A stretch of DNA of 64,000 bases from Deltaproteobacteria bacterium GWC2_55_46 (lineage in GTDB: Bacteria; Desulfobacterota; GWC2-55-46), in assembly GCA_001595385.3 (NCBI GenBank), contig LVEI03000001.1, forward strand, positions 1,765,501 to 1,829,500, written 5' to 3'. Below are positions 28,501-36,009 of this stretch, one piece after another (positions within the stretch are counted from its first letter, which is position 1; every line of letters begins with the position of its first letter). The notes under the pieces were generated by a model, which worked only from the letters and a program-made list of their open reading frames with translations, made no database searches and was not told the DNA's origin. A program made the position numbers and the translations under genes.

Positions 28501-28575
28501 CTACCCTACTGCGACATGTAAGGAAAAAAACCTATTACATTGCGCTTGCGACCATGTTCAAGCAGTGAGAGTCCT

Positions 28576-29697
28576 GTGTCCTTAAACTATTCAGGCCCAA
28601 AGTTTCTTAATGGCATTGCCTTATTGCGGGCTATTGCAGTTCTGTTTGTCATGTACGCCCATCTTGTAGGCCAAAATCAATATGTCATCTTATGGCCCAA
28701 GCAGCTCTTAACCGAATACTTCTTTGAGCCTTTAAATATTGTTCAGCATGGTGGCGCTCTTGGCGTGGCGATCTTCTTTTTGGTGAGCGGCTACATTATC
28801 CCCTATGTAGCACAGCATGAAACCTTCAAAGAGTTTGCCCTGAAGAGATTTTTCAGGATATATCCGCCATTCCTTTTTTCGATTCTATTCATAGCCGCCG
28901 CCTTTATATTGTTGGCATTTTTAAAGGTCAAAACCTATGGCTTTATGTCGTCTGAGCATTTTATTCCCAAAAACATCATTCTGAGTGCATCCTTGACTAA
29001 TTATTTCTTTCAGATCAAGAATATAAACAGTGTCGCATGGACGCTCGCGATCGAGATCTTATTCTATGTCTGGATCTCTCTAATATTGGGTGTCCTTTTC
29101 AAAAGACCTCCTTTTGCTATTCTTGTAACTTTCACCTCGTCTGTACTGTTGCTAGGAAGCAAAGTGCTTTTTAATTTTCAAGGAGAATTGGTCAATTGTT
29201 TTATGTTCATCTGTTTTATGTTTCTGGGTACCTTAATATACCTAAGGCAGGCAGGGCTGATATCAAGACTCCATCTGGTTTTTTGGACGGCCCTTTTCTG
29301 GATATTATTTTTATATCATGTCGACCTGCACGTTGTGCCACCTGCGCCTCAATATGAGACGCCGGGGTATGCCGCTTCCTATGGCCTTGCTTATTTGATT
29401 TTTGTATTAGCCGTATTCTTTGAGCCCAGGATCAGGCTTGGTCCAATATTTAAGTTCATCTCTGACAGAAGCTATTCGATCTATTTATTCCATGGCACAA
29501 TCGGCGTTTTCTTAATCGGATCGCTATATGCTATTATTGGTATCCATCTCACATTGATACTTGCCTTTTCTGCTATCTTTCTGTGCTGCCATTTAGCCTA
29601 TAAATTTGTTGAAAAGCCCTCTCAGGTTTTGGCGAGAAAACTATTAGGTAGGACAGATAGCAATAGCTTATCTAGGAGTGTAGTAAAAGATGTGTAA
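28576..29697 (+). CDS. Acyltransferase 3 (OafA/YrhL family) membrane protein
   Basis: The protein of about 373 residues has roughly ten membrane spans and the family start LNGIALLRAIAVLFVMYAH with the catalytic His at the end of the first span, followed by GVAIFFLVSGYII. Members O-acetylate or acylate cell-surface sugars. GTG 28576 gives the usual N-terminus; a TTG at 28540 is also open. The gene is much more AT-rich than its neighbours, has different codon use, and has repeats on both sides, which suggests horizontal transfer. Confidence 0.85.
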   Translation: MSLNYSGPKFLNGIALLRAIAVLFVMYAHLVGQNQYVILWPKQLLTEYFFEPLNIVQHGGALGVAIFFLVSGYIIPYVAQHETFKEFALKRFFRIYPPFLFSILFIAAAFILLAFLKVKTYGFMSSEHFIPKNIILSASLTNYFFQIKNINSVAWTLAIEILFYVWISLILGVLFKRPPFAILVTFTSSVLLLGSKVLFNFQGELVNCFMFICFMFLGTLIYLRQAGLISRLHLVFWTALFWILFLYHVDLHVVPPAPQYETPGYAASYGLAYLIFVLAVFFEPRIRLGPIFKFISDRSYSIYLFHGTIGVFLIGSLYAIIGIHLTLILAFSAIFLCCHLAYKFVEKPSQVLARKLLGRTDSNSLSRSVVKDV

Positions 29698-29750
29698 ATA
29701 GTATCGTAGGCTGGGTTGAGCGTAGTGAAGTAATCACACCTTAACCTTGA

Positions 29751-29783
29751 GATTGCTTCGTCGCCGAAAGCGTTCCTCGCAAC
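29751..29783. repeat. R4 repeat (ATTGCTTCGTCGC...CCTCGCAA)
   Basis: GATTGCTTCGTCGCCGAAAG and CCTCGCAA match blocks at 53093-53126 and 53169-53201. The preceding 29710-29740 stretch (GCTGGGTTGAGCGTAG) looks like another degraded repeat. Confidence 0.5.
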
Positions 29784-29810
29784 CCCTCTCCCTCAACGGG
29801 AGGGGCAATA

Positions 29811-29846
29811 AAAAACCGGGTCGGCTTTCGCCTTCCCGGTTTTTGT
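29811..29846 (-). terminator. Terminator of the mrp gene
   Basis: On the minus strand the stem AAAAACCGGG/CCCGGTTTTT encloses an inner GGC-GAAA-GCC hairpin and ends in a T run. The A/T runs on both sides let it work in both directions. It begins about 16 bases after the mrp stop. Confidence 0.8.
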
Positions 29847-29861
29847 TTTTATCCGTAAATC

Positions 29862-30914
29862 TTACGCCAGATCCAGCACGCTCACCTTTGCCGCCACCTG
29901 CTGTGATATCTCGACAAAGGCCTTTGAGTGGACGGAGGCCGGGTCAGCGTGGACTATCGGCATGCCTGTGTCCCCGCCCTCCCTTATCGCCATGTCGAGG
30001 GGGATCTTGCCGAGGAGCGGCACATTGTACCGTTCGCTCGTCTTCTCTCCTCCGCCGTGGCTGAATATCTCGGACGTCCCATTGCAATGCGGGCAGACGA
30101 AGAAGCTCATGTTCTCAACTATCCCCAGTACAGGCACCTTGACCTCCTTGAACATCTTTATCGCCCGCCTCGCGTCTATTAGGGCAACGTCCTGCGGCGT
30201 GGTGACGATGACCGCGCCGGTAAGGGGTATGGTCTGGACAAGGGTAAGCTGGACGTCTCCTGTGCCGGGCGGGAGGTCGATGACCAGATAGTCGAGATCG
30301 CCCCACTCAACCCCCACGAGGAACTGCTTAACGAGCTGCATGACAAGCGGCCCCCTCCAGATAAGCGGGGTCTCCTCGTCGAGCATGAAGCCTACGGAGA
30401 TGAGCTTAACGCCATACTTCTCAAGCGGCACAAGCCGCTCTTCAGGCGTTGCCTGAAGCGGTTCATGGATGCCGAACATAAGCGGCAGGCTCGGCCCGTA
30501 GAGGTCTGTATCAAGAAGGCCGACCTTCGCGCCCGATTGCGCCAATGAGACGGCCAGGTTCACGGCTACGGTAGATTTGCCGACGCCGCCCTTGCCGCTC
30601 GCTACGGCTATAGTGTTCTTGACGCCGGGTATCTGCTCCTTATCGGGCAGTTGCTTTGATTTCGGCACCTGCGCCCCTGTGGTAAGGGATACATCGGTTA
30701 CACCGGGTATCGCCTTCACCGCGTTCACGCAGTTGGCCTCAAGCTCTTTCTTTAATGGGCAGGCCATCGTGGTGAGGACCAGGTTGAAGCTCACCCTGGT
30801 CCCCTCGACCTTCACGTCCTTTATCATGTTGAGGGTGACGAGGTCCTTGCCAAGCTCTGGGTCCATTACGGCGCTCAATGCCTTGAGCACCTGGGATTCG
30901 GTTATATTTGACAA
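29862..30914 (-). CDS. mrp: Mrp/ApbC family iron-sulfur carrier ATPase with MIP18 domain
   Basis: The 350-residue P-loop NTPase loads Fe-S clusters onto target proteins. An N-terminal MIP18/DUF59 domain spans about 1-90. The ParA/MinD-like ATPase shows the deviant Walker A ASGKGGVGKSTVAVNLA (about 107-122), and the CPHC cluster motif lies in NMSFFVCPHCNG. The start is TTG with GGAGG eight bases upstream on the minus strand. It lies near a ferredoxin and a NifU-like gene on the same strand, consistent with Fe-S assembly. Confidence 0.92.
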   Translation of the reverse strand: MSNITESQVLKALSAVMDPELGKDLVTLNMIKDVKVEGTRVSFNLVLTTMACPLKKELEANCVNAVKAIPGVTDVSLTTGAQVPKSKQLPDKEQIPGVKNTIAVASGKGGVGKSTVAVNLAVSLAQSGAKVGLLDTDLYGPSLPLMFGIHEPLQATPEERLVPLEKYGVKLISVGFMLDEETPLIWRGPLVMQLVKQFLVGVEWGDLDYLVIDLPPGTGDVQLTLVQTIPLTGAVIVTTPQDVALIDARRAIKMFKEVKVPVLGIVENMSFFVCPHCNGTSEIFSHGGGEKTSERYNVPLLGKIPLDMAIREGGDTGMPIVHADPASVHSKAFVEISQQVAAKVSVLDLA

Positions 30915-31098
30915 TTAATTACCTCCGGTCCTTGGTCCGTTTTCGGGTTGATTCCGCGCTGCTTGCGGCTTTTATCGGCTCTTTGTCCTCTATGGGGCAG
31001 GATATCGGCGCTTCTTATCCGCCCATTGGAATCCCATCCCCCCATTCAAGGGAAAGGGTGGGAAGTAAGATCAGCAAAACAATCGCGAGGCGGTCTTC

Positions 31099-31293
31099 TT
31101 ACCTGGAAGCCGCCTCGTTAAGCGCCGTCATGAGCTCTTCAAGGGGCGCTCCGTCCCTTCTCGCTGCCGCCTCTATCGAGACAGCCCCGCCGCAGCATGA
31201 GTCTATGCGGAACTGCGTGAATATCCCGATAGTCTTGGGGAAGAGCTTTATGCAGTCGTTTACGACCATGTACTTGTTTACCTTGCTCATCAT
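31099..31293 (-). CDS. DUF542 (ScdA N-terminal-like) small protein
   Basis: The 64-residue protein consists of a DUF542 domain with the signature RIDSCCGG, found at the N-terminus of Ric/YtfE/ScdA iron-sulfur repair proteins. Stand-alone forms occur beside nitric-oxide or low-oxygen genes. Its start overlaps the previous stop (ATGATG on TGA), so it is translationally coupled to the DUF1858 gene. A GAGGCGG/CCGCCTC stem (31087-31116) spans its stop codon. Confidence 0.82.
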   Translation of the reverse strand: MMSKVNKYMVVNDCIKLFPKTIGIFTQFRIDSCCGGAVSIEAAARRDGAPLEELMTALNEAASR

Positions 31294-31499
31294 CTCACCT
31301 TCTTCTTGCCGGCTATCTCGTTCAGGTCCCTTAGAAGGGCGTCCATGTCAACGCTGTGCATCTGTGAGCCGAAGTCTATATCCTCATAGTCGGCGCCGGG
31401 GCAGTCATCGCACCCCTTGAAGTACCTCCTGAACACCTCTATCGTATCAGGGTACTCCTCCATCACCTTGCCGATTATCATTTCCTTTGTGATGGGCAT
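31290..31499 (-). CDS. DUF1858 small protein
   Basis: The 69-residue protein is of the DUF1858 type, with the paired cysteines of FKGCDDCPG (CxxC) and the start ITKEMIIGKVMEEYPDTIEVF. The family is linked to hybrid-cluster proteins and redox disulfide chemistry. It begins four bases after the mini-oxidase gene and overlaps the DUF542 gene. Confidence 0.8.
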   Translation of the reverse strand: MPITKEMIIGKVMEEYPDTIEVFRRYFKGCDDCPGADYEDIDFGSQMHSVDMDALLRDLNEIAGKKKVR

Positions 31500-31503
31500 A
31501 TAA

Positions 31504-31917
31504 CTATTTCGGAGGCGCCGGTGGCGGCGGGGCTGCCTTTACGGTCATGAGCATATTGGTGGCGAAGAAGACGATGGAGATCGCCTCGACGACCGAGAAG
31601 ATGGCCAGAGTCGCCATCTCGCCGGAATCGTTGCGTATCACCCAGCCTGCCGCCATGCCGATGAGGCCGATATTCGCGAGCCAAAGCTGCGCCTTTGCGA
31701 GCGGGTCGCTGTAGAGAGGGCGTCCGCTGAACCTGGGCAGTATATGGTATGCCACGCCGTAGATCATCATGGACATCCATCCGAGGAGGTTGAAGTGGGT
31801 GTGTATCGGCATCCACGGGTATACCGGGCCGGCTATACTCATGTGAAGCCCAAGGAGTATAGCGGCAAGGAAGTAGATGATCGCAAAGCGTATGAACCAG
31901 ACTGTTATACTGCTCAT
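31504..31917 (-). CDS. Short heme-copper-oxidase-like membrane protein
   Basis: The 137-residue protein has about four membrane spans. MPIHTHFNLLGWMSMMIYG resembles the paired-histidine heme helix of cbb3/NOR-type subunit I, and HILPRF follows. It is far too short to be an oxidase and ends in a proline-rich tail. It is the first gene of a three-gene minus-strand operon with DUF1858 and DUF542 proteins, with AGGAGG seven bases before the ATG. It may be a heme-binding partner or sensor in nitric-oxide or oxygen stress; that is inference. Confidence 0.75.
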   Translation of the reverse strand: MSSITVWFIRFAIIYFLAAILLGLHMSIAGPVYPWMPIHTHFNLLGWMSMMIYGVAYHILPRFSGRPLYSDPLAKAQLWLANIGLIGMAAGWVIRNDSGEMATLAIFSVVEAISIVFFATNMLMTVKAAPPPPAPPK

Positions 31918-31954
31918 TCAGTATCCTCCTAATGGACTGAGCGTGCTAACCTCG

Positions 31955-32000
31955 CTCGCCTTCGTCGCGCCTCGGTCTGCTTTGTTCTGACGCTCGGTCG
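31955..32000. repeat. R6 repeat (CTCGCCTTCGTCGCGCC...)
   Basis: The block CTCGCCTTCGTCGCGCC, a GGTCT(G/A) stretch and TGACGCTC matches 48191-48237 at most positions. It sits upstream of the minus-strand mini-oxidase operon. Confidence 0.6.
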
Positions 32001-32012
32001 TGCAATTCTAAC

Positions 32013-32075
32013 AGGCTGCTGAAAAACTTTTTGAGCAGCCTGAACAAAACCTGTGTTTTTCAGCAACCTGCCTAA
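32013..32075. repeat. Stem-loop plus R5 repeat
   Basis: AGGCTGCT and AGCAGCCT (32013-32041) pair with an inner GAAAAACTTTTTG; the T run of the loop then recurs as GTTTTTCAGCAACC (32055-32075), the R5 block. On the minus strand this can act as the ferredoxin terminator. Confidence 0.5.
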
Positions 32076-32086
32076 GGTACTATATA

Positions 32087-32308
<222 letters not shown>

Positions 32309-32418
32309 TCATGTGTTTATATATTCCGGCTGAGAGTTGCACCCATGGCGTCCGGCTGGACTGAAGCACAGCCGCTGAAGCTTAAGCAGGATGCTAATAA
32401 AGCCTGTCAAGGCATCGA

Positions 32419-32443
32419 CCTGGCCGGGTCTGCCCCGGCCAGG
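32419..32443 (-). terminator. GC-rich stem-loop between the NifU-like and ferredoxin genes
   Basis: CCTGGCCGGG and CCCGGCCAGG form a perfect 10-bp stem over a five-base loop. No T run follows on the minus strand, so it is either a weak terminator or an RNA-stabilising hairpin. A second hairpin (CGGCTG/CAGCCG, near 32355-32375) follows in the same 204-base gap. Confidence 0.4.
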
Positions 32444-32476
32444 TCTCACATTGCCAAAAAGCTTCGGGAAGACCTC

Positions 32477-32704
32477 TCAGATAGAGAGGACCTGCTTTAC
32501 TTCCGGGACCTTTTCCTTTATAGCCCTCTCAACGCCCATGACGAGTGTTATCTGCGCGCTGGGGCAGCCTGAGCACGCGCCCTGGAGCTGTACCCTTACG
32601 ACCCCCTGGGCCTCGTCTATATCAACGAGCTCGACATCTCCGCCGTCAGCCTGCAGCGCCGGCCTGATACCGTTAAGAGCCTCTTCGACCCTGTCTCTAA
32701 GCAT
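32477..32704 (-). CDS. NifU C-terminal domain Fe-S scaffold protein
   Basis: The 75-residue stand-alone NifU-like domain has the cluster-binding CSGCPSA motif, preceded by LQADGGDVELVDI. Such Nfu-type proteins pass 4Fe-4S clusters to apoproteins. A GGAGG site precedes the ATG. It is divergent from the oxidase-like gene across a 230-base shared promoter region. Confidence 0.92.
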   Translation of the reverse strand: MLRDRVEEALNGIRPALQADGGDVELVDIDEAQGVVRVQLQGACSGCPSAQITLVMGVERAIKEKVPEVKQVLSI

Positions 32705-32885
32705 TTTGTATATCCTCCATGGAAATGGTTGTTGAAAACACTCTATTATACCTCAAAATATAAAGCTCTTTCAAGCCGGAATAAATGATTTCCGTCATGT
32801 CATGCGCCCTTGCCATGTTGTAAAAAGTATACACAGGCTGTGGGTGAAGGGCATCCGGCCTGGACGTATCTTGCAATAACTGAGG

Positions 32886-32918
32886 TATTCTGGTATTTTA
32901 GAGTTATTCTGGTATTTT
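32886..32918 (+). promoter_or_regulatory. Paired 14-base direct repeats before the oxidase-like gene
   Basis: TATTCTGGTATTTT occurs twice (32886-32899 and 32905-32918), 19 bases apart, ending 16 bases before the ATG. Identical copies at two helical turns are typical of a tandem operator. The rest of the 230-base divergent gap is AT-rich with no gene. Confidence 0.5.
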
Positions 32919-32934
32919 TAAAGGAAAGCGTCTT

Positions 32935-34344
32935 ATGAAAAAAACATATGATCTCGTGACAGAGGCTCAAGGCTCTCCGGCCTCCGGTTTGGCCTTTGGC
33001 TGGCTTGCCCTGGCGGTATTTTCCCTCGTCTTTGCCGGGGTATTCGCCCTCCTTGTGGCACTGGCGAGGACGCCTGTACTTGAGGATATGCTCCCGCTCG
33101 GGCGGGACTATATCTATGTGGCCCTCGTCGGGCACGTAGTCCTTGCGGTTGTCATATGGTTCCTCGCCTTCAAGGGCTTTCTCTGGGTCTTCTCGTCGGC
33201 ATGCGTGGCTGGCAGGTCTGTCTTTTCAATGGCCCTCGGTTGGGCTTCGCTCGCTCTTTCTGCCATCGGTATGTCCCTGGTCGTAGTCTCAGCCGTCCTG
33301 GGGCTTGGGGCGGCCGAGCTTGCCAACTATGTGCCCGTCCTCCTGACCCCTGTCTTCTATGCGGGGCTCATATGCTTCGCTTCGGGTATATTACTCAATA
33401 TCGTAAATACGTTCCTCTCAGTCCTCTTCGGTGGCAAGGGGAAGCTCCCGGTACTCACCTTCGGCATGCTCATCGCCGGGGCAGCGGTAGCCGTGGCCTT
33501 CTTTGACTTCGCCCTCTCAGGCTGGTTCCAGTACTCGACAGGCAAGATGTACCTTGACTTTGAAAGACTATTCTGGGGCGGAGGGCATATACTCCAGTTC
33601 GCCAACACCATCGCGATGGCTACCGTCTGGCTCTACCTCGTAAAACGGGTGCTCGGCAGGAACGCCATTGGTGATACCGCCGCAAAGGCCATATATGTCA
33701 TCTTCCTTATCTTCATCCTGCCTTCTCCTGTGCTTTTCTTCTTGTACGATACCTCCTCGCAGGCCTATAAGGACAGCTTCACATGGCTCATGCAGTGGGG
33801 CATCGGCCCCTCTGTAGGCATATTCATGATAGCTGTCTACTGGACTTTGTTGGCCACAATGCGCAGGCCGTGGAAGGACCCGGCCTTCTCCTCTTTGGTC
33901 CTCTCGATCTCTGTCTTTTCACTCGGCGGGCTCATAGGCATCGGCATAGACGGAGTCAACACCATCATACCGGCCCATTACCACTGCGTCATAGGCGCGG
34001 TCACGATAGCGTTCATGGGCCTTTTCTACGAGATCCTGCCGGACTTCAACAGGGCCTTGTGGAGCAGAAGGCTCGCCGCGGTCCAGCCGTACCTCTATAC
34101 CCTCGGCATAGTCCTCTTTGCGGTCGGGCTCTTCCTCGCGGGCTCTCATGGCGTTGCGAGAAAGACCTACGGGAGCGAGCAGAACCTCAATACGCTCGGA
34201 AAGCTCATAGGCATGTCGATAATGGGCTTGGGCGGGCTGGTGGCCATCGCCGGCGGGATCGCCTTTGTAGTAAACGCCATTATGTCGCTCTTCGGTAAAA
34301 AGGCCGCTCAGGAGGCCCCTGTCGGGCTTGCCGGGCGCGCGTAA
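32935..34344 (+). CDS. Heme-copper oxidase subunit I-like protein lacking the CuB His pair
   Basis: The 469-residue protein has about twelve membrane spans. Retained histidines are H in VGHVVLAVVIW (low-spin heme), H in WGGGHILQFAN (one CuB ligand position of cbb3/NOR enzymes) and the heme pair in PAHYHCVIGAVTIAF. At the place of the usual His-His pair I read ILPSPVLFF, so CuB would be incomplete. It may be an alternative NO or O2 reductase or a non-catalytic relative. No subunit II is nearby, but heme O synthase and a cytochrome c follow. An AAAGGA site precedes the ATG. Confidence 0.75.
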   Translation: MKKTYDLVTEAQGSPASGLAFGWLALAVFSLVFAGVFALLVALARTPVLEDMLPLGRDYIYVALVGHVVLAVVIWFLAFKGFLWVFSSACVAGRSVFSMALGWASLALSAIGMSLVVVSAVLGLGAAELANYVPVLLTPVFYAGLICFASGILLNIVNTFLSVLFGGKGKLPVLTFGMLIAGAAVAVAFFDFALSGWFQYSTGKMYLDFERLFWGGGHILQFANTIAMATVWLYLVKRVLGRNAIGDTAAKAIYVIFLIFILPSPVLFFLYDTSSQAYKDSFTWLMQWGIGPSVGIFMIAVYWTLLATMRRPWKDPAFSSLVLSISVFSLGGLIGIGIDGVNTIIPAHYHCVIGAVTIAFMGLFYEILPDFNRALWSRRLAAVQPYLYTLGIVLFAVGLFLAGSHGVARKTYGSEQNLNTLGKLIGMSIMGLGGLVAIAGGIAFVVNAIMSLFGKKAAQEAPVGLAGRA

Positions 34345-34397
34345 CGGCCCGTCTTATTTGTGTTTTCTGAAATAAAAATGACCAGAGGAGTTACCAG

Positions 34398-35264
34398 ATG
34401 ACGGTGATGAAATACCTGCCGGTTTTCAAGCTCCGGATCTGCAGCCTCATAACCTTCAGCGCCATAGTGGGCCTTATCTCTTCGGCCTCCGGCGGCTTCA
34501 GCTTTGGCAAGATGGCCTTCCTGGTCCTGGCAACCATGCTCGCCGCAGCCTCCGCGAGCGCCTTCAACCATTACTTTGACAGCGACATCGACTCGGTGAT
34601 GAAAAGGACGAGCCGCAGGCCCCTGCCTTCCGGGGTAGCAGGCTCAAGGGTGGTGCTTGTCATGGCCGCCGCCCTTTTCATCCTTTCCCTGGCTGTCTCC
34701 TTTACCGCGCTCAACTACATGGTCGCCCTCCATCTCGCGCTCGGGGCCTTCGTCTACGCCATCATATACACCGTGTGGCTCAAAAGGAGGAGCTGGGTCA
34801 ATATAATCATCGGCGGGCTTGCAGGCAGCTTCGCCGTGCTCGCCGGCGGCGCATCGGCAAGCCCGGACCTGTGTATGCCCCCGGTCCTTCTTGCCATAGT
34901 CATGTTTTTCTGGACGCCATCGCATTTCTGGAGCTTCGCCATATATCACAGGGACGAGTACGCGAAGGCCGGGGTCCCCATGCTGCCCGTAGTGGTCGGC
35001 GACAGGCGGACCGCCCTCTATACCCTTATAAATACTATCCTTCTCGTGACCTCCTCGCTCGTGCCCTGGGTCCTGGGCTACAGCGGGGTGGTCTATCTTG
35101 CATCGGCCGTTCTCCTCGGGGCCTATTTTATCTACTGGAATGTAAGGCTTGTGCGGGACCCGGCAAGGGAGATCGCCTGGAAGAACTTCAAGGTATCCAT
35201 GCTATACCTGGGGGTGCTTTTCACCTCTGTCATAGTTGACATGGCCGTAAGGAACATGGGATAA
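34398..35264 (+). CDS. ctaB: Protoheme IX farnesyltransferase (heme O synthase)
   Basis: The 288-residue UbiA-family prenyltransferase has nine spans. The prenyl-diphosphate motif is NHYFDSDIDSVMKRTSRRPLP, and the second Asp motif lies in YHRDEYAKAGVPMLP. It adds farnesyl to heme B for heme O or A containing oxidases, so its place right after an oxidase-like gene is meaningful. AGAGGAG lies nine bases before the ATG. Confidence 0.94.
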   Translation: MTVMKYLPVFKLRICSLITFSAIVGLISSASGGFSFGKMAFLVLATMLAAASASAFNHYFDSDIDSVMKRTSRRPLPSGVAGSRVVLVMAAALFILSLAVSFTALNYMVALHLALGAFVYAIIYTVWLKRRSWVNIIIGGLAGSFAVLAGGASASPDLCMPPVLLAIVMFFWTPSHFWSFAIYHRDEYAKAGVPMLPVVVGDRRTALYTLINTILLVTSSLVPWVLGYSGVVYLASAVLLGAYFIYWNVRLVRDPAREIAWKNFKVSMLYLGVLFTSVIVDMAVRNMG

Positions 35265-35306
35265 TTCTAACCGAAAGGCGGCCCCCAAAGCCATTCTACA
35301 AAGTTC

Positions 35307-35335
35307 TTGACAAGGCAATGGGTTGACTGTATTCT
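35307..35335 (+). promoter_or_regulatory. Sigma-70 promoter of the cytochrome c gene
   Basis: TTGACA (35307-35312), a 17-base spacer and TATTCT (35330-35335) give an inferred start near 35342, 31 bases ahead of the ATG. Confidence 0.65.
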
Positions 35336-35372
35336 TTGTTTCTCAAATTTCCTTATACCAAGGAGGACTCAC

Positions 35373-35702
35373 ATGCGTAAAATATTAGGAATTGGCATAC
35401 TCGCTCTCGGTCTCGCCGCTTTCACAGTACCTGCGATGGCCGCTGACGGCGCAGCTGTCTACAAGGCGAAGTGCGCTCCGTGCCACGGCGCCGACGGACA
35501 GGGCACCGCGATGGCCCCCGGCTTCAAGGGCAGCGAGTGGGTAAGGAGCACCGCTGACGCCGAGATCGCCACCGTCATCACAGCCGGCCGCGAGGGCGCC
35601 GCGAAGAAGTACAAGCAGTTCGCCATGGGCATGCCCAAGCAGAAGCTCTCCGACGATGATGTAACGGCCGTTGTGGCCCACATCAAGGGGCAGGCGAAGT
35701 AA
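35373..35702 (+). CDS. Periplasmic monoheme cytochrome c
   Basis: The 109-residue class I cytochrome c has a clear signal peptide (LGIGILALGLAAFTVPAMA) and heme site CAPCH (C34-H38). The Met ligand is probably in the GMPKQKLS segment. AGGAGG sits six bases before the ATG. It has its own promoter and terminator, so it can be made at high level apart from the oxidase-like gene, whose electron donor it may be. Confidence 0.92.
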   Translation: MRKILGIGILALGLAAFTVPAMAADGAAVYKAKCAPCHGADGQGTAMAPGFKGSEWVRSTADAEIATVITAGREGAAKKYKQFAMGMPKQKLSDDDVTAVVAHIKGQAK

Positions 35703-35724
35703 AAGTTTATTAAGCTCTACTCGA

Positions 35725-35756
35725 AGGGCCCGGTCTTTCCGGGCCCTTTCTTTTTC
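35725..35756 (+). terminator. Terminator of the cytochrome c gene
   Basis: GGGCCCGG and CCGGGCCC pair over a short loop, followed by TTTCTTTTT. Confidence 0.88.
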
Positions 35757-35815
35757 CCCGCAATTTGAAGCCGCTCGATGCCGTTTTTTTTTATCTTGAT
35801 GACAGCCGGACGCAG

Positions 35816-35844
35816 TTGACAACCGTTTCGAAATCATCGATAAT
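35816..35844 (+). promoter_or_regulatory. Sigma-70 promoter of the giant activase gene
   Basis: TTGACA (35816-35821), a 17-base spacer and GATAAT (35839-35844) give an inferred start near 35851 and a 5' leader of about 160 bases. Confidence 0.65.
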
Positions 35845-35921
35845 TGCTGGATAATATTTTTTAAAATCCTACAATAAAACCCATTCTTTTTAAGGTTTTT
35901 CAGTTCAATGGAGCAACATCC

Positions 35922-35945
35922 ATCTGTCGCTTTTTTAGCGGCAGA
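35922..35945 (+). promoter_or_regulatory. Leader hairpin upstream of the giant activase
   Basis: ATCTGTCGCT pairs with AGCGGCAGAT (one G-U) over a TTTT loop inside the long 5' leader. No T run follows, so it is not a normal terminator. The gap around it is AT-rich. Confidence 0.4.
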
Positions 35946-36009
35946 TTTGAACTCAATAAGAGCCCGAACCATTATTAATTGCTAACACGCGAACAATCGG
36001 AGGTGGAAC

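Noticed and set aside
29747-30064. 105-codon plus-strand frame over the mrp terminator
   Set aside because: It overlaps the end of mrp on the other strand and the terminator, and its product is Arg/Pro/Ser-rich without a domain.
32325-32345. CTGAGAGT...ACCC, like part of a TPP riboswitch
   Set aside because: The second conserved half of the TPP aptamer is missing, and the strand does not match the neighbouring genes.
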